Of a DNA stretch of 64,000 nucleotides, positions 44,871-53,724 are shown in pieces. The stretch is from Streptantibioticus cattleyicolor NRRL 8057 = DSM 46488. Lineage in GTDB: Bacteria; Actinomycetota; Actinomycetes; Streptomycetales; Streptomycetaceae. Made by a program: the position numbers and the translations under genes. How positions within the stretch are numbered: position 1 is the stretch's first letter; the number at the start of each line of letters is the position of its first letter. The notes under the pieces are model-generated. The model was not told the origin of the DNA. It worked only from the letters and a program-made list of their open reading frames with translations, and made no database searches. The stretch covers positions 1,612,001-1,676,000 of the forward strand of contig NC_017586.1 of assembly GCF_000240165.1 (NCBI RefSeq). Direction: 5' to 3'.

Positions 44871-45986
44871 TTAGCGCTGGGCCGGGAGCTGTTTGTCAAG
44901 CCACTGAATGGCTTCCGGGTATTCGGCGCGCCAGGTCTTGAAGTTGTGGCCGCCTTCGTCCCGGATGAGTTTGCTCACCGTGGTCGGCGCTTTCGCGGCG
45001 GCGGCGAACTTCAGCGTCGGCTCGTAGTTGTCCTCGCCCTTCTTGCTGCTGGTCACCAGGAGGGAGACGGGGGGCGCGGGCATGTGCTGGAGCCGCCAGG
45101 TGAGGTCGTTGCTCTTCTTGTACCGCTCGCTGCCGGCGTACAGGTCGCCGGTCTGGCCGTCCTGCCGGGCGAAGTAGTCGGCGGACAGCCCGGCGCCGGC
45201 GCCGTACCGCAGCGGGTTGGTCATGGCGAACTTCAGCGCGCAGTAGCCGCCGGTGGAGTCGCCCACCGCGCCCCAGCCGCCGGGCTGGTCCGTGGCGCGG
45301 TAGGTGCTGGACACCGCCATCGGCAGGTCCTGGTTGAAGAAGGTGAGCGCCTGCGGGCCGCCGGGGACGTCGGTGCAGTTGGTGTCGCGGCCGGGGACGA
45401 CGGAGGGGCGCACCATCACGTAGATGGTGGGCTTGATGCGGCCGGCGATGATGTCGTCGGAGACGGTGCGCGGGATGTGCAGCCCGGTGATGAGGTTGCG
45501 GGCGACGCCGGGGTAGCCGGTGAGGGCGACGACGACCGGGAAGCGCTCGTGGCGATGGGCGGCCTGGAAGTACTGCGGGGGCAGGTAGACGAAGCCGTCG
45601 GTGACCAGGCCGGAGGAGAAACCGCGGAACCGTACCGACTGCACCTCCCCGGCGCGTTCCCGGCCGCCCTTGAGGCTGGCGTCGGTCTTCCCGGTGACGA
45701 CGAGCGAGGCCGGGCGGCCGGAACTGTGGCCGGCCTCCAGTATCTGCTCGCCCTCCGACTGGCCGAGCAGGTCGTTCCAGGAGGAGTAGAAGCCGAAGTT
45801 GTTGTTGGCCGCGACCAGGATCACGCCCAGGATCATCACCTGCGTGGCCGCCAGCAGCCCGAGGCGGCCGAGCCAGGGTATGAGGCCCTTCCGCGCGGCG
45901 CGCGGCCACAGCCACAGCGCCAGCCCGCCCACCAGCACGGCGGCGATCACCAGCACTATGAAGAAGACATTGGACGTGAGTCCCAC
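44871..45986 (-). CDS. Membrane-anchored esterase (alpha/beta hydrolase, mycolyltransferase-like)
   Basis: A 371-residue protein. Two N-terminal membrane helices (about 7-26 and 41-60) anchor an esterase D-type hydrolase domain. The nucleophile elbow is VGDSTGGYCA (Ser244) and the catalytic histidine is His347 in DEGGHNFKTW; an Asp near residue 319 may complete the triad. It resembles the antigen 85/esterase family of actinobacteria, acting outside the cell. Starts at a GTG at 45986; the 292-bp upstream gap is AT-richer and likely holds promoters for this and the divergent mgtC-like gene. Confidence 0.87.
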   Translation of the reverse strand: MGLTSNVFFIVLVIAAVLVGGLALWLWPRAARKGLIPWLGRLGLLAATQVMILGVILVAANNNFGFYSSWNDLLGQSEGEQILEAGHSSGRPASLVVTGKTDASLKGGRERAGEVQSVRFRGFSSGLVTDGFVYLPPQYFQAAHRHERFPVVVALTGYPGVARNLITGLHIPRTVSDDIIAGRIKPTIYVMVRPSVVPGRDTNCTDVPGGPQALTFFNQDLPMAVSSTYRATDQPGGWGAVGDSTGGYCALKFAMTNPLRYGAGAGLSADYFARQDGQTGDLYAGSERYKKSNDLTWRLQHMPAPPVSLLVTSSKKGEDNYEPTLKFAAAAKAPTTVSKLIRDEGGHNFKTWRAEYPEAIQWLDKQLPAQR

Positions 45987-46278
45987 GGTCGTCGCTCTCT
46001 CTTCAGGTCAGTCCTTCACAAGAGAGGGACGGAAATCCGTTCGGTTAGGTTTACTCAATTTTGCAGTGAGATTTCCTCACCTTTACGGTCCGCCCTACCC
46101 GTAGTCGGCGCATGGGTCGATGTCCGGATCCGTCCTGCCATGTACCCAAGTCTTCCGGATGCCGGCGCCCCGGGCACCCCCGGCTCCGGCAAGCGTGCGG
46201 GGTGGCCGGTCCTCGCCCGGATGAGGTGGGCGGTCAGCGGTTAGGCTCGACGCAGACCGCTGGGGATGGAGGTGTCCG

Positions 46279-47043
46279 TTGCACTCGACCACCTTCCCGC
46301 TGTGGGATCCGGACGCGGGCCAGGGGGCGCGGCAGCTCGCCGAACTCGGGCTCGCGCTGGTGCTCTCCACGCTGATCGGGCTGGAGCGGGCGGTGCAGCA
46401 GAAGAGCGCGGGGCTGCGGACGCACACCCTGGTGGGGGTGGGCAGCGCGCTGATCATGGAGGTCTCCCAGCACGGCTTCAACGCGGTGCTGGGGCTGGAA
46501 CACGTCTCGTTCGACCCGTCCCGGGTGGCCGCCCAGATCATCTCGGGCATCGGTTTCATCGGCGGCGGGATCATCTTCGTCCGCCGGGACGCGGTACGCG
46601 GGCTGACCACGGCCGCCACCATCTGGCTGACCTGTGGGGTCGGCATGGCGTGCGGCGGCGGGCTGCCGCTGCTGGCCGCCGCCGCGACGGCCGCCCACTT
46701 CCTGGTGGCCCGCGGCTATCCGCTGGTCACCCGGCACTTCCCGGCGGTGTCCACCCCGGAGCAGGCCCAGCTCGCGCTCGCCTACCGGGTCGGCGGCAGC
46801 ATCCTGCCGCGGGTGCTGGAGTTGTGCACCGGTGAGGGGTTCCGCGTGGTGGACGTACGGGTGGAGCGCGCGCCGTGGAAGGAGCCCGACGCAGAGAGCC
46901 GCGCCGAGGCGCCCCCGCCCGGCACCGCCGAGGTCCAGCTGTCCATCGAGGGGACGGCGAGCGTGCACCGGCTGGTGGCGGAGCTGTCGGAGCTGGAGGG
47001 CGTGCTGAGCGTCTGGTCGCCAGGGCAGTCGGCCGGCGACTGA
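46279..47043 (+). CDS. MgtC/SapB family membrane protein
   Basis: A 254-residue protein. Four to five N-terminal membrane segments carry the MgtC block (LIGLERAVQQKSAGLRTHTLVGVGSAL, cores LIGLERAVQQKSAGLRTHT and GIGFIGGGIIF). The C-terminal 90 residues form an ACT-like soluble domain (LSIEGTASVHRLVAELSELEGV). MgtC proteins affect magnesium homeostasis and ATP synthase. The start is a rare TTG at 46279, chosen because GGAGG at 46268-46272 is correctly spaced and no ATG or GTG fits. Confidence 0.86.
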   Translation: MHSTTFPLWDPDAGQGARQLAELGLALVLSTLIGLERAVQQKSAGLRTHTLVGVGSALIMEVSQHGFNAVLGLEHVSFDPSRVAAQIISGIGFIGGGIIFVRRDAVRGLTTAATIWLTCGVGMACGGGLPLLAAAATAAHFLVARGYPLVTRHFPAVSTPEQAQLALAYRVGGSILPRVLELCTGEGFRVVDVRVERAPWKEPDAESRAEAPPPGTAEVQLSIEGTASVHRLVAELSELEGVLSVWSPGQSAGD

Positions 47044-47057
47044 CCCGGGGGGCGGGG

Positions 47058-47639
47058 TCAGGACGAGGCGGCCGGGCCGCCGTCCGCCTTGCGACGGGCC
47101 CGTAGCGCCCGCACCCGGCCGCGGCTGGCGCACGCCGGGGCGGGGCACCAGCGGCGGCGCCCGCCCGGGTCGGCGAAGACCCCGCGGCAGTCGTGCTCGG
47201 CGCAGACCGCGAGGTTGCCGCGGTCGGGGCCGGTGAGGTGGTCCACCGCCTGCCGGGCGATCCGGGCGAGGGCGGCGCCGGGGTCGGCGGGCGGTTCGCG
47301 CAGCAGCCGGTCGGCGACGGTGAGCCGGACGGGGTCGTGGTGGGCGGCGAGGAAGTCGGCGACCTCCCGGGCGGCCCGTTCCGGGGGACGCTGTCCGGCC
47401 ACGGTGGCCATCGCCAGCAGCCGCAGCGTCTCGCGCAGCCGCCGCGCCCGTTCCACGTCGGCCGGGCCCGGCGGGGTGACCGGGGTCAGCTCGCAGGCGG
47501 CGAACCACTGGGCCAGCCGCTCCGGGTCGCCGATCCGCTCGACCGGGTGGGCGCCGAACGTCCTGCCACTGGTGGCCAGCAGGTTGAGCCAGGTGGCACC
47601 GGAGTCGAAGCGGAACGCGAACCGTTCGTCGTCGTTCAC
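47058..47639 (-). CDS. CGNR zinc-finger (ABATE) transcriptional regulator
   Basis: A 193-residue regulator. The N-terminal ABATE domain is alpha-helical, and the C-terminal zinc ribbon has Cys146, Cys151, Cys165 and Cys170 in CAEHDC and RRRWCPAPAC, with a basic tail (RVRALRARRK). The canonical CGNR tetrapeptide is replaced by CASR. The GTG start is at 47639, only 10 bp from the first of two palindromes (47649-47697). It is divergent from a phosphotriesterase-like gene, which it probably controls together with itself. Confidence 0.88.
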   Translation of the reverse strand: MNDDERFAFRFDSGATWLNLLATSGRTFGAHPVERIGDPERLAQWFAACELTPVTPPGPADVERARRLRETLRLLAMATVAGQRPPERAAREVADFLAAHHDPVRLTVADRLLREPPADPGAALARIARQAVDHLTGPDRGNLAVCAEHDCRGVFADPGGRRRWCPAPACASRGRVRALRARRKADGGPAASS

Positions 47640-47648
47640 GGAAAAAGC

Positions 47649-47697
47649 GTAACGCGCGTCCCGTTACGCTGCTACGTTGTAACGGCCAAGGCGTTAC
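47649..47697. promoter_or_regulatory. Two identical-geometry palindromes (GTAACG-N7-CGTTAC)
   Basis: Copy 1 occupies 47649-47667 and copy 2 47679-47697. Each is a perfect 6-bp inverted repeat with a 7-bp spacer of unrelated sequence, and their centres are exactly 30 bp apart. They fill the divergent gap between the CGNR gene (start 47639) and the phosphotriesterase gene (start 47718). This is the layout expected for two regulator dimers on one face of the helix. Confidence 0.7.
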
Positions 47698-47717
47698 ATA
47701 ACTGGGGGTCCAGCGAG

Positions 47718-48647
47718 ATGACCGGCACCACGACCACCGATCCGGCCCGCCCGGCCGCCGTACGCACCGTGCTCGGCGACGTCCCGGGGTCACGGCTGGG
47801 CGTGTGCGACGCCCATGACCACCTGTTCTTCCGCAGCCACGCGCTCCCCGGCCAGGAGCTGGACGACCCCGGCGAGGCCGAGGCCCGGCTGCGGGCGTTC
47901 CAGGCGCTCGGCGGCGGCGCGGTGGTGCAGTGGTCGCCGTACGGCACCGGGCGCCGGGCCGCCGACCTGCCCGGGCTCGCCCGGCGGACCGGGGTGCGCA
48001 TCGTGGCCGCCACCGGGCTCCACCAGGCCGCGCACTACCCGCCCGGCATGCTGGAGCCGCTGCTGCCCCGGCTCGCCGAGGTCTTCACCGAGGAGCTGAC
48101 CTCCGACATGCGCGGCGCCCCCGGGGTACGGGCCGGGCTGATCAAGGTGGCCGGCGCCTTCCACGGACTCGACGACCACGCCCGGCACGTCATGCGGGCC
48201 GCCGCCGAGGCCCACCACGCCACCGGCGCGCCCATCGCCGTCCACCACGAGATGGGCACCGCCGTCCTCGACGTCCTCGACCTGCTCTGCGGTCAACTGG
48301 CCGTTCCCGCGCACCGGGTGATCCTCGGCCACCTCAACCGCTCCCCCGACCTCCGCCTGCACCACCAGGCCGCCCGCTCCGGCGCCTTCCTCGCCTTCGA
48401 CGGCCCCTCCCGCGCCAACCACGCCACCGACTGGCGCCTCCTCGACTGCCTCACCGCCCTCGCCGACTCCGGCCACACCCCCCAACTCCTCCTCGGCGCC
48501 GACACCACCACCCCCACCGCCGGCCCCGGCATGCCGTACCTACTGCGCGTGCTGCGCCCGCGCATCGAGAGGGAACTCGGCGCGGAGGTGGCGGAAGCGG
48601 TGTTGAGGGGGAATCCGGCGAGGGCGTTCGAGGTGGAGTGGAGGTGA
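47718..48647 (+). CDS. Phosphotriesterase-family metallohydrolase
   Basis: A 309-residue amidohydrolase-superfamily TIM barrel. Metal ligands are visible in CDAHDH (His33, His35), AGLIKVAG (bridging Lys), IAVHHEMG (His), VILGHLNR (His) and LGADTT (Asp). Family members are often lactonases (PLL-type) rather than true phosphotriesterases, so a lactone or phosphoester substrate is possible. The ATG at 47718 was chosen. It is divergent from the CGNR regulator. Confidence 0.88.
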   Translation: MTGTTTTDPARPAAVRTVLGDVPGSRLGVCDAHDHLFFRSHALPGQELDDPGEAEARLRAFQALGGGAVVQWSPYGTGRRAADLPGLARRTGVRIVAATGLHQAAHYPPGMLEPLLPRLAEVFTEELTSDMRGAPGVRAGLIKVAGAFHGLDDHARHVMRAAAEAHHATGAPIAVHHEMGTAVLDVLDLLCGQLAVPAHRVILGHLNRSPDLRLHHQAARSGAFLAFDGPSRANHATDWRLLDCLTALADSGHTPQLLLGADTTTPTAGPGMPYLLRVLRPRIERELGAEVAEAVLRGNPARAFEVEWR

Positions 48648-48911
48648 GCGACGTCCCACCCTTTCGGGTGACATCGGCCATCCCGATCCCGCGGCGGCCG
48701 AGAGCGTCCATCAGCCGGGGTCACGGCCTCGTCACCCGCGGGGCCCGGAGCAACGCCCGGGAAACCAGCCGGACATGACCGAAGGCGCCCTTGACCGCGC
48801 AACCTTGCGGCTGATGCGCTGTGACGGTCGGATCGTCGATCTCGGAGGGCTTTCGGTGTTCAGGCTGGTTTCCCACGGGAGCACCCGATCCGACACACCG
48901 GGTACGCGGCC

Positions 48912-51689
48912 ATGAGGTTCCGTCGCGGGATGGCGATCGCCGTCGTCGCCGGTGGCGGCGCGGTGACGACGATGCTGGTGGGTCTGGTCACCAACGCCGT
49001 TTCCAATCAAGCGCATTGGCCGGGCTTTCTGGGTTGGGTGCAACGGCACGCCTGGGCGTCGTTCGCCCTCCTCGGCGTGGTCACGGTCGGGTTCACCGCG
49101 CTGCTGGCGGCGCTGTCGGAGACGCGGTCGTCCGCACCGGACACCGTGCCGCCCCGCCAAGAGGGCGGGTCCGAGCCGCCCGGCGCGGCGCTGGTACTGC
49201 GCTCGTTGCCCCGCGACATCTCGGCGTTCACCGATCGGACCGCCGAACTGGAACGGCTCGTGGGGTCGGTGCGTACCTGCCAGGAGAACGGTGAGGCGTT
49301 GCCCGTCCATGTGATCGACGGCATGCCCGGGGTCGGGAAGACTTCTTTCGCCGTCCATGCCGGCCATGTGCTCTCGGGGCGGTTTCCGGACGGTCAGCTC
49401 TTCGTGAACCTTAACGGGCACACGACCGGACGGAACCCGGTTCAGGCGACGGAGGCACTGGCCTCCTTGCTGGCGGCAACCGGCGTTCCGGCCCAGCAGA
49501 TCCCCGTCGGGGACGACGCGGGGGCGGTCACCGAGGCCCGCGCCGCCATGTGGCGCGGCCAGCTGGCGGACAAGCGAGCCCTGCTCATCCTGGACAACGC
49601 GGCGAGCTACCGGCAGCTGGAGCCGTTGCTGCCGGGTGACGGTGGTTGCCTGGTGCTGGTGACCAGTCGCAAGCGGCTGGCGGCACACGAAGAAGTGGTC
49701 CTGCAGGTGGAAGCCCTGTCACCGGAGCATGCGGTCGCTTTGTTCGTACGGCTGAGCGGACGTTCCCGCGACGCCCTCGACCCAGCGGTGCTGGACGAAC
49801 TGGTGCGCCTGTGCGGCTGTCTGCCGCTGGGTGTGTCCCTGCTCGCCGCGCGGCTGCGGCACCACCCGACCTGGAGCGTCGCGGATCTGCTGGAGCGGCT
49901 GGTTGCGGTACGGGACCGGCTGGGCGAACTGCGCGCCGGGGACCGGGCCATCGTCTCGACCTTCGATCTGTCGTACCGGGATCTGCCACCGGAACGGCGG
50001 TACTTCTTCCAGCTCCTCGGTTGCTATCCGGGTACGGACATCGACGCCTACGCCGGAGCCGCGGTGGGCTCGACGACGGTCGACGACGCCCGTCGCCATC
50101 TCGACGCGCTCTACGACGCCCACCTGATCGACGAACACCCGGGGAGCCGCTACCGGCTCCACGACCTGCTGCGCGACTACGCACGCCGCCTCGCCGACGA
50201 GGGGGACAGCATGAACCATGTCCAAGCCGTCGGGCGGGTGTGCGCCTACTACCTGTCCGCACTGACCGCGGTGAACACGCATATCGCCCGCGGCAGCGCA
50301 CAGGTGGCGAACTCTCCTGTCCCGCAAGAGCCGATGAGCACCCCGCCGCTGGACTCCCGCTCGGCGGCGCTGGGCTGGCTGGAGAACGAACGCCCCAACG
50401 TACTGGCCTGCATCAAACGGGCGAACGAGTTGGATCTGCACGGACTTGTGATCCGACTGGCCGCGGCCATGGCTCCGTTTCTGCGGCAGTCCGGTCCCTG
50501 GGACCAGGCGGTCGGCCTGCACCGGGCAGCCGCGGAAGCCGCCCGCCGGACCGGTGACCGGCGGGCACTCGCCGGGGCGCTCGCCGAGCTCGGGGTCGTC
50601 CGGCGTTGCATGGCCGCCTATCCGGAGGCCGTCGAAGCCCTGCACGAGGCAGAGGTGCTCTACGAAGCGGTGGGCGACCGCAAGGGGAGAGCGGACGCGC
50701 TCAACCAGGCGGGCATCGTCCGGTACATGACGGCGGACAACGAGGCTGCTGTCCGGGCGCAGAGCGAAGCCCTGTCGATCTACCGGGAACTGGGCGACCG
50801 GCTCGGTCAGGCCAACGCCCTCGCTGACCTGGGTATGGTGCGCCGGCAGATGAGCCGGTTCGACGAGGCGGTGGAGGCCCAGAGCGAGGCCCTGTCGATC
50901 TACCGGGAGCTCCACGACCGGTACGGCGAAGCCAACTCCTTGCGGGATCTGGGCATCGTGCACTGCCTCATGGGCGAGTACGACCGGGCGGCGCGGCGGC
51001 ACCGGGAAGCCTTCGACATCTACCAGGAACTCGACGACCGGCACCACCAGGCGTACGCCCTCAACGAACTCGGCCTGGTCCGTCGGCTGGTGGGCGATGT
51101 GGCCGGTTCTCATGACGCTCACACACAGGCCCTGGAGATCTACACCGACCTCGGTGACCGTTTCGGCCGGGCGAACAGCGTCCGGCACCTCGGGGCCCTC
51201 CACCGCGTGTCCGGGCGTGCTCCGGAGGCGATCAGGTTGCTGGAGCAGGCCCTGGAGACCTACCGGGAACTCGGTGCGCGCGGCGGCATCGCCGCCACCT
51301 TGAGCGAGCTGGGGTCCGCCCGGGGAGCCACCGGGGAGCGGGAAGCGGCTGTCGAAGCGTTCGCACGCAGCCTGGAAATCCACCGGGAGCTGGGTGACCG
51401 CTGTGGCGAGGCCGAGGTGCTCAACAACTGGGGCGCACTGCTGCGGGTGTCGGACGAGGTGACCGCCGCGCGGGACCGTTTCCAGCTGGCGCTGGGCCTT
51501 GCCGCTGCCATTCGCTGCCCTTTGGAGGAGGCCCGGGCGCTCGAGGGGATCGGCCGCTGCGACCGGTCGCTCGGGGGCTCCCGGGGAGGTGAAGGGCCGC
51601 TGCGCCAGGCGATCGCCGTGTACCGCTCGCTCGGCGCCGGCACAGCCGCGGCCGACATCGAGCGTCTGCTGGCGGTACAGCCCGGGTAG
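48912..51689 (+). CDS. Membrane-anchored NB-ARC/TPR protein of RiPP locus
   Basis: A 925-residue protein. Two hydrophobic segments (about 8-28 and 49-68) precede an NB-ARC-type ATPase: P-loop GMPGVGKTS (137-145), Walker B ALLILDNA (223-230), VTSRKRLA, and a winged-helix-like DLSYRDLPPERRYFF region. From about residue 520 there are some nine or ten 40-residue TPR repeats, many ending YRELGDR. SARP/AfsR relatives carry a DNA-binding domain, but none is present here. TPR proteins accompany FxSxx-type radical SAM peptide loci, which fits the next genes 127 bp downstream. Its role is unknown. Confidence 0.85.
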   Translation: MRFRRGMAIAVVAGGGAVTTMLVGLVTNAVSNQAHWPGFLGWVQRHAWASFALLGVVTVGFTALLAALSETRSSAPDTVPPRQEGGSEPPGAALVLRSLPRDISAFTDRTAELERLVGSVRTCQENGEALPVHVIDGMPGVGKTSFAVHAGHVLSGRFPDGQLFVNLNGHTTGRNPVQATEALASLLAATGVPAQQIPVGDDAGAVTEARAAMWRGQLADKRALLILDNAASYRQLEPLLPGDGGCLVLVTSRKRLAAHEEVVLQVEALSPEHAVALFVRLSGRSRDALDPAVLDELVRLCGCLPLGVSLLAARLRHHPTWSVADLLERLVAVRDRLGELRAGDRAIVSTFDLSYRDLPPERRYFFQLLGCYPGTDIDAYAGAAVGSTTVDDARRHLDALYDAHLIDEHPGSRYRLHDLLRDYARRLADEGDSMNHVQAVGRVCAYYLSALTAVNTHIARGSAQVANSPVPQEPMSTPPLDSRSAALGWLENERPNVLACIKRANELDLHGLVIRLAAAMAPFLRQSGPWDQAVGLHRAAAEAARRTGDRRALAGALAELGVVRRCMAAYPEAVEALHEAEVLYEAVGDRKGRADALNQAGIVRYMTADNEAAVRAQSEALSIYRELGDRLGQANALADLGMVRRQMSRFDEAVEAQSEALSIYRELHDRYGEANSLRDLGIVHCLMGEYDRAARRHREAFDIYQELDDRHHQAYALNELGLVRRLVGDVAGSHDAHTQALEIYTDLGDRFGRANSVRHLGALHRVSGRAPEAIRLLEQALETYRELGARGGIAATLSELGSARGATGEREAAVEAFARSLEIHRELGDRCGEAEVLNNWGALLRVSDEVTAARDRFQLALGLAAAIRCPLEEARALEGIGRCDRSLGGSRGGEGPLRQAIAVYRSLGAGTAAADIERLLAVQPG

Positions 51690-51815
51690 CCAGGCAGGTG
51701 GCCGGATCGCTCCTGCCGTTGCGCCCGGTACGGCTGATACCTTGCCGACCGATCCGCCGCCGCCCGGCCATGGCCTCATCGCCGGATCCGCCGGTGCCTT
51801 GTCGAGGAGCGTTGT

Positions 51816-52010
51816 ATGCCGTCATCGATGCCCCAGACCGCGACTCCCGTTGCCCCTGAGATCGTGCGAACGCCAAACGGTGCCGACGGCCACGTGCTGG
51901 ACCGCGTCGCCGTCCGCGTACGTCGGAGGCTCGCCGCCGAGCGGGCCCCGGCCTGTGACAGCGGGGGCGGAGTCCACGCTGCCTCGCTCATCTGGCCCTG
52001 GCCGGTGTGA
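51816..52010 (+). CDS. Candidate RiPP precursor peptide ending IWPWPV
   Basis: A 64-residue peptide: a Pro/Thr-containing leader, a basic helix (VLDRVAVRVRRRLAAERA), then ACDSGGGVHAASLIWPWPV at the end. A Gly-rich spacer before an aromatic C-terminus is usual for maturase substrates. Possible crosslink sites are His-Ala-Ala and Trp-Pro-Trp/Trp-Pro-Val three-residue motifs. GAGGAG at 51804-51809 gives an ideal ribosome site for the ATG at 51816. It directly precedes, in the same frame, the radical SAM gene. It is the precursor by position and shape; no match was searched. Confidence 0.75.
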   Translation: MPSSMPQTATPVAPEIVRTPNGADGHVLDRVAVRVRRRLAAERAPACDSGGGVHAASLIWPWPV

Positions 52011-52025
52011 GCGCGCCACCACTTC

Positions 52026-53159
52026 ATGACACCACCGGACGCCACGCCGTTTCGTTCCTTCATCCTCAAGACCGCGAACCGCTGCAACATCGATTGCGAC
52101 TACTGCTACGTCTTCAACTCCAGGGACCAGGCATGGCGGCACCTGCCTGCCCGCATGAGCACGGAGGTGGCACGGGCGGCTGCCCGGCGGATCGGTGAGC
52201 ACGCCACGACGCACGGCCTGAACACCGCCCACGTCGTGTTCCACGGCGGTGAACCACTGCTCGTCGGGCCTCGTCACATGGCCGAACTGCTCGCCGTCTT
52301 CCGGGACGGCATACCGGAGACCACGGTGGTCCGGTTCGAGTTGCAGACCAACGGGACCCTGCTCACCGAAGCGTGGCTGGACCTCTTCGAGCAGTACCAG
52401 GTGGCCGTGGGCGTCAGCCTCGACGGGCCACCGGAAGCGAACGACCGGCACCGGCTGACCGGCACGGCACGGTCGAGCGCCGCCTCCGCCGTGCGCGGCA
52501 TCGAGCTTCTTCGCTCCCGGCCCCGGCTGTTCGCCGGACTACTCGCCGTCGTCGACCTGGCCAACGACCCGGTGGAGGTCCATGACCACCTGGCGGGGTT
52601 CGGCCCTCCGGTGATCGACTTCAATCTGCCGCACGGAACTCACGACGATCCTCCGCACCGGCACGATCCGTCCGTACCCGAGTACGGGATGTGGATGAGC
52701 CGCGTGTACGACGCCTGGATCGCCGGGACCGAACACCGGCACAGCGTCCGGATGCTGGAGGACATCGTGGCGCTCAGCTCCGGCGTACGCGGTTCGGTGG
52801 AAACCCTCGGCCTGGCCCCGCCGACCAGCGTCGTGATCGAATCCGACGGCACGATCGAGGGAGTGGACACACTGCGGTCCGTCACCGAGGGAGCGTCGAG
52901 GCTGGGACTGGATGTCTTCAGCCACTCCTTCGACAAGGCGTCGCGCCATCCGAAGCTTCGGTACCGGCACGATGGCAGCACGGCGCTGGCCGACAAGTGC
53001 CGGAGCTGCCCGTTGGTCGAGGTGTGCGGTGGGGGGTATCTCCCCCACCGGTTCAGCAGTTCACGCGGCTACCGGAACCCCTCCGTCTACTGTGCGGATC
53101 TGGAGTACCTCATCCGGCACGTGCAAGACTCCCTTCAGCAGCACGGCTGGTCCTTGTAG
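52026..53159 (+). CDS. FxsB-like radical SAM/SPASM peptide maturase
   Basis: A 377-residue radical enzyme. The SAM-binding iron-sulfur site is CNIDCDYC (Cys20, Cys24, Cys27). The C-terminal auxiliary-cluster region has Cys325, Cys328, Cys334 and Cys356 in KCRSCPLVEVCGGGYLPHRF and NPSVYC, the pattern of FxsB-type cyclophane-forming maturases. FHGGEPLL is the conserved GGEP segment. It likely links an aromatic side chain to a nearby beta carbon in the precursor. The ATG has no clear ribosome site, and it is in frame with the precursor stop 15 nt earlier, so coupling is likely. Confidence 0.9.
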   Translation: MTPPDATPFRSFILKTANRCNIDCDYCYVFNSRDQAWRHLPARMSTEVARAAARRIGEHATTHGLNTAHVVFHGGEPLLVGPRHMAELLAVFRDGIPETTVVRFELQTNGTLLTEAWLDLFEQYQVAVGVSLDGPPEANDRHRLTGTARSSAASAVRGIELLRSRPRLFAGLLAVVDLANDPVEVHDHLAGFGPPVIDFNLPHGTHDDPPHRHDPSVPEYGMWMSRVYDAWIAGTEHRHSVRMLEDIVALSSGVRGSVETLGLAPPTSVVIESDGTIEGVDTLRSVTEGASRLGLDVFSHSFDKASRHPKLRYRHDGSTALADKCRSCPLVEVCGGGYLPHRFSSSRGYRNPSVYCADLEYLIRHVQDSLQQHGWSL

Positions 53160-53250
53160 ACGGCGGCCTCTCCGGCCCTGTCCGCGACAAGTGTCGTAGC
53201 GGGGACCTGCGGCGCGGGCCGGACCAAGTGTTGGAAGGCAGGAGAGACCG

Positions 53251-53724
53251 ATGGGCGTGACCATCCGCCCCGCCGAAAAGCGGGACGTCCCGGCTGTCGC
53301 CGAGCTGATCGAGGAGATCGAGCGGTTCTACGGTGCGACCGGGATCCAGCCGTTCGACCAGCGGCGGTCGCAGGTCGAGGAGGCCCTCTTCGGCACGCCG
53401 CCGCTGGCCTCTGCGTTGCTGGTCGAGGACGAGCACGGCGGCATCGCCGGAATGGCCGCCTATTCCTTCCTCTGGCCTGCCGCAGGCTCCACCCACTCCT
53501 TGTTCCTCAAGGAGCTCTACGTCCGCGACACCCTTCGACGGCAGGGCGTGGGCGCACAGCTGATGCGTGAACTCCGCGTCCTCGCCGAGGCGCGGCCCGG
53601 TTGCAGCCGTGTCGAGTGGATGACGGACCGGGACAACCCCGCCGCACGCGAGTTCTACCGGTCACTCGGGTTCGCCGAGTTCGACGGGAAGATCGTCTAT
53701 CGGATCGGCACCGGAACGTCCTGA
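53251..53724 (+). CDS. GNAT acetyltransferase of RiPP locus
   Basis: A 157-residue N-acetyltransferase. The acetyl-CoA loop RRQGVGA is at about 96-102, and the C-terminal NPAAREFYRSLGF is typical. It starts 91 bp after the maturase on the same strand, after GGCAGGAGAG. It may acetylate the released peptide for self-protection or as a tailoring step, or simply be a neighbour. Its end overlaps the broken MFS gene on the other strand. Confidence 0.87.
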   Translation: MGVTIRPAEKRDVPAVAELIEEIERFYGATGIQPFDQRRSQVEEALFGTPPLASALLVEDEHGGIAGMAAYSFLWPAAGSTHSLFLKELYVRDTLRRQGVGAQLMRELRVLAEARPGCSRVEWMTDRDNPAAREFYRSLGFAEFDGKIVYRIGTGTS

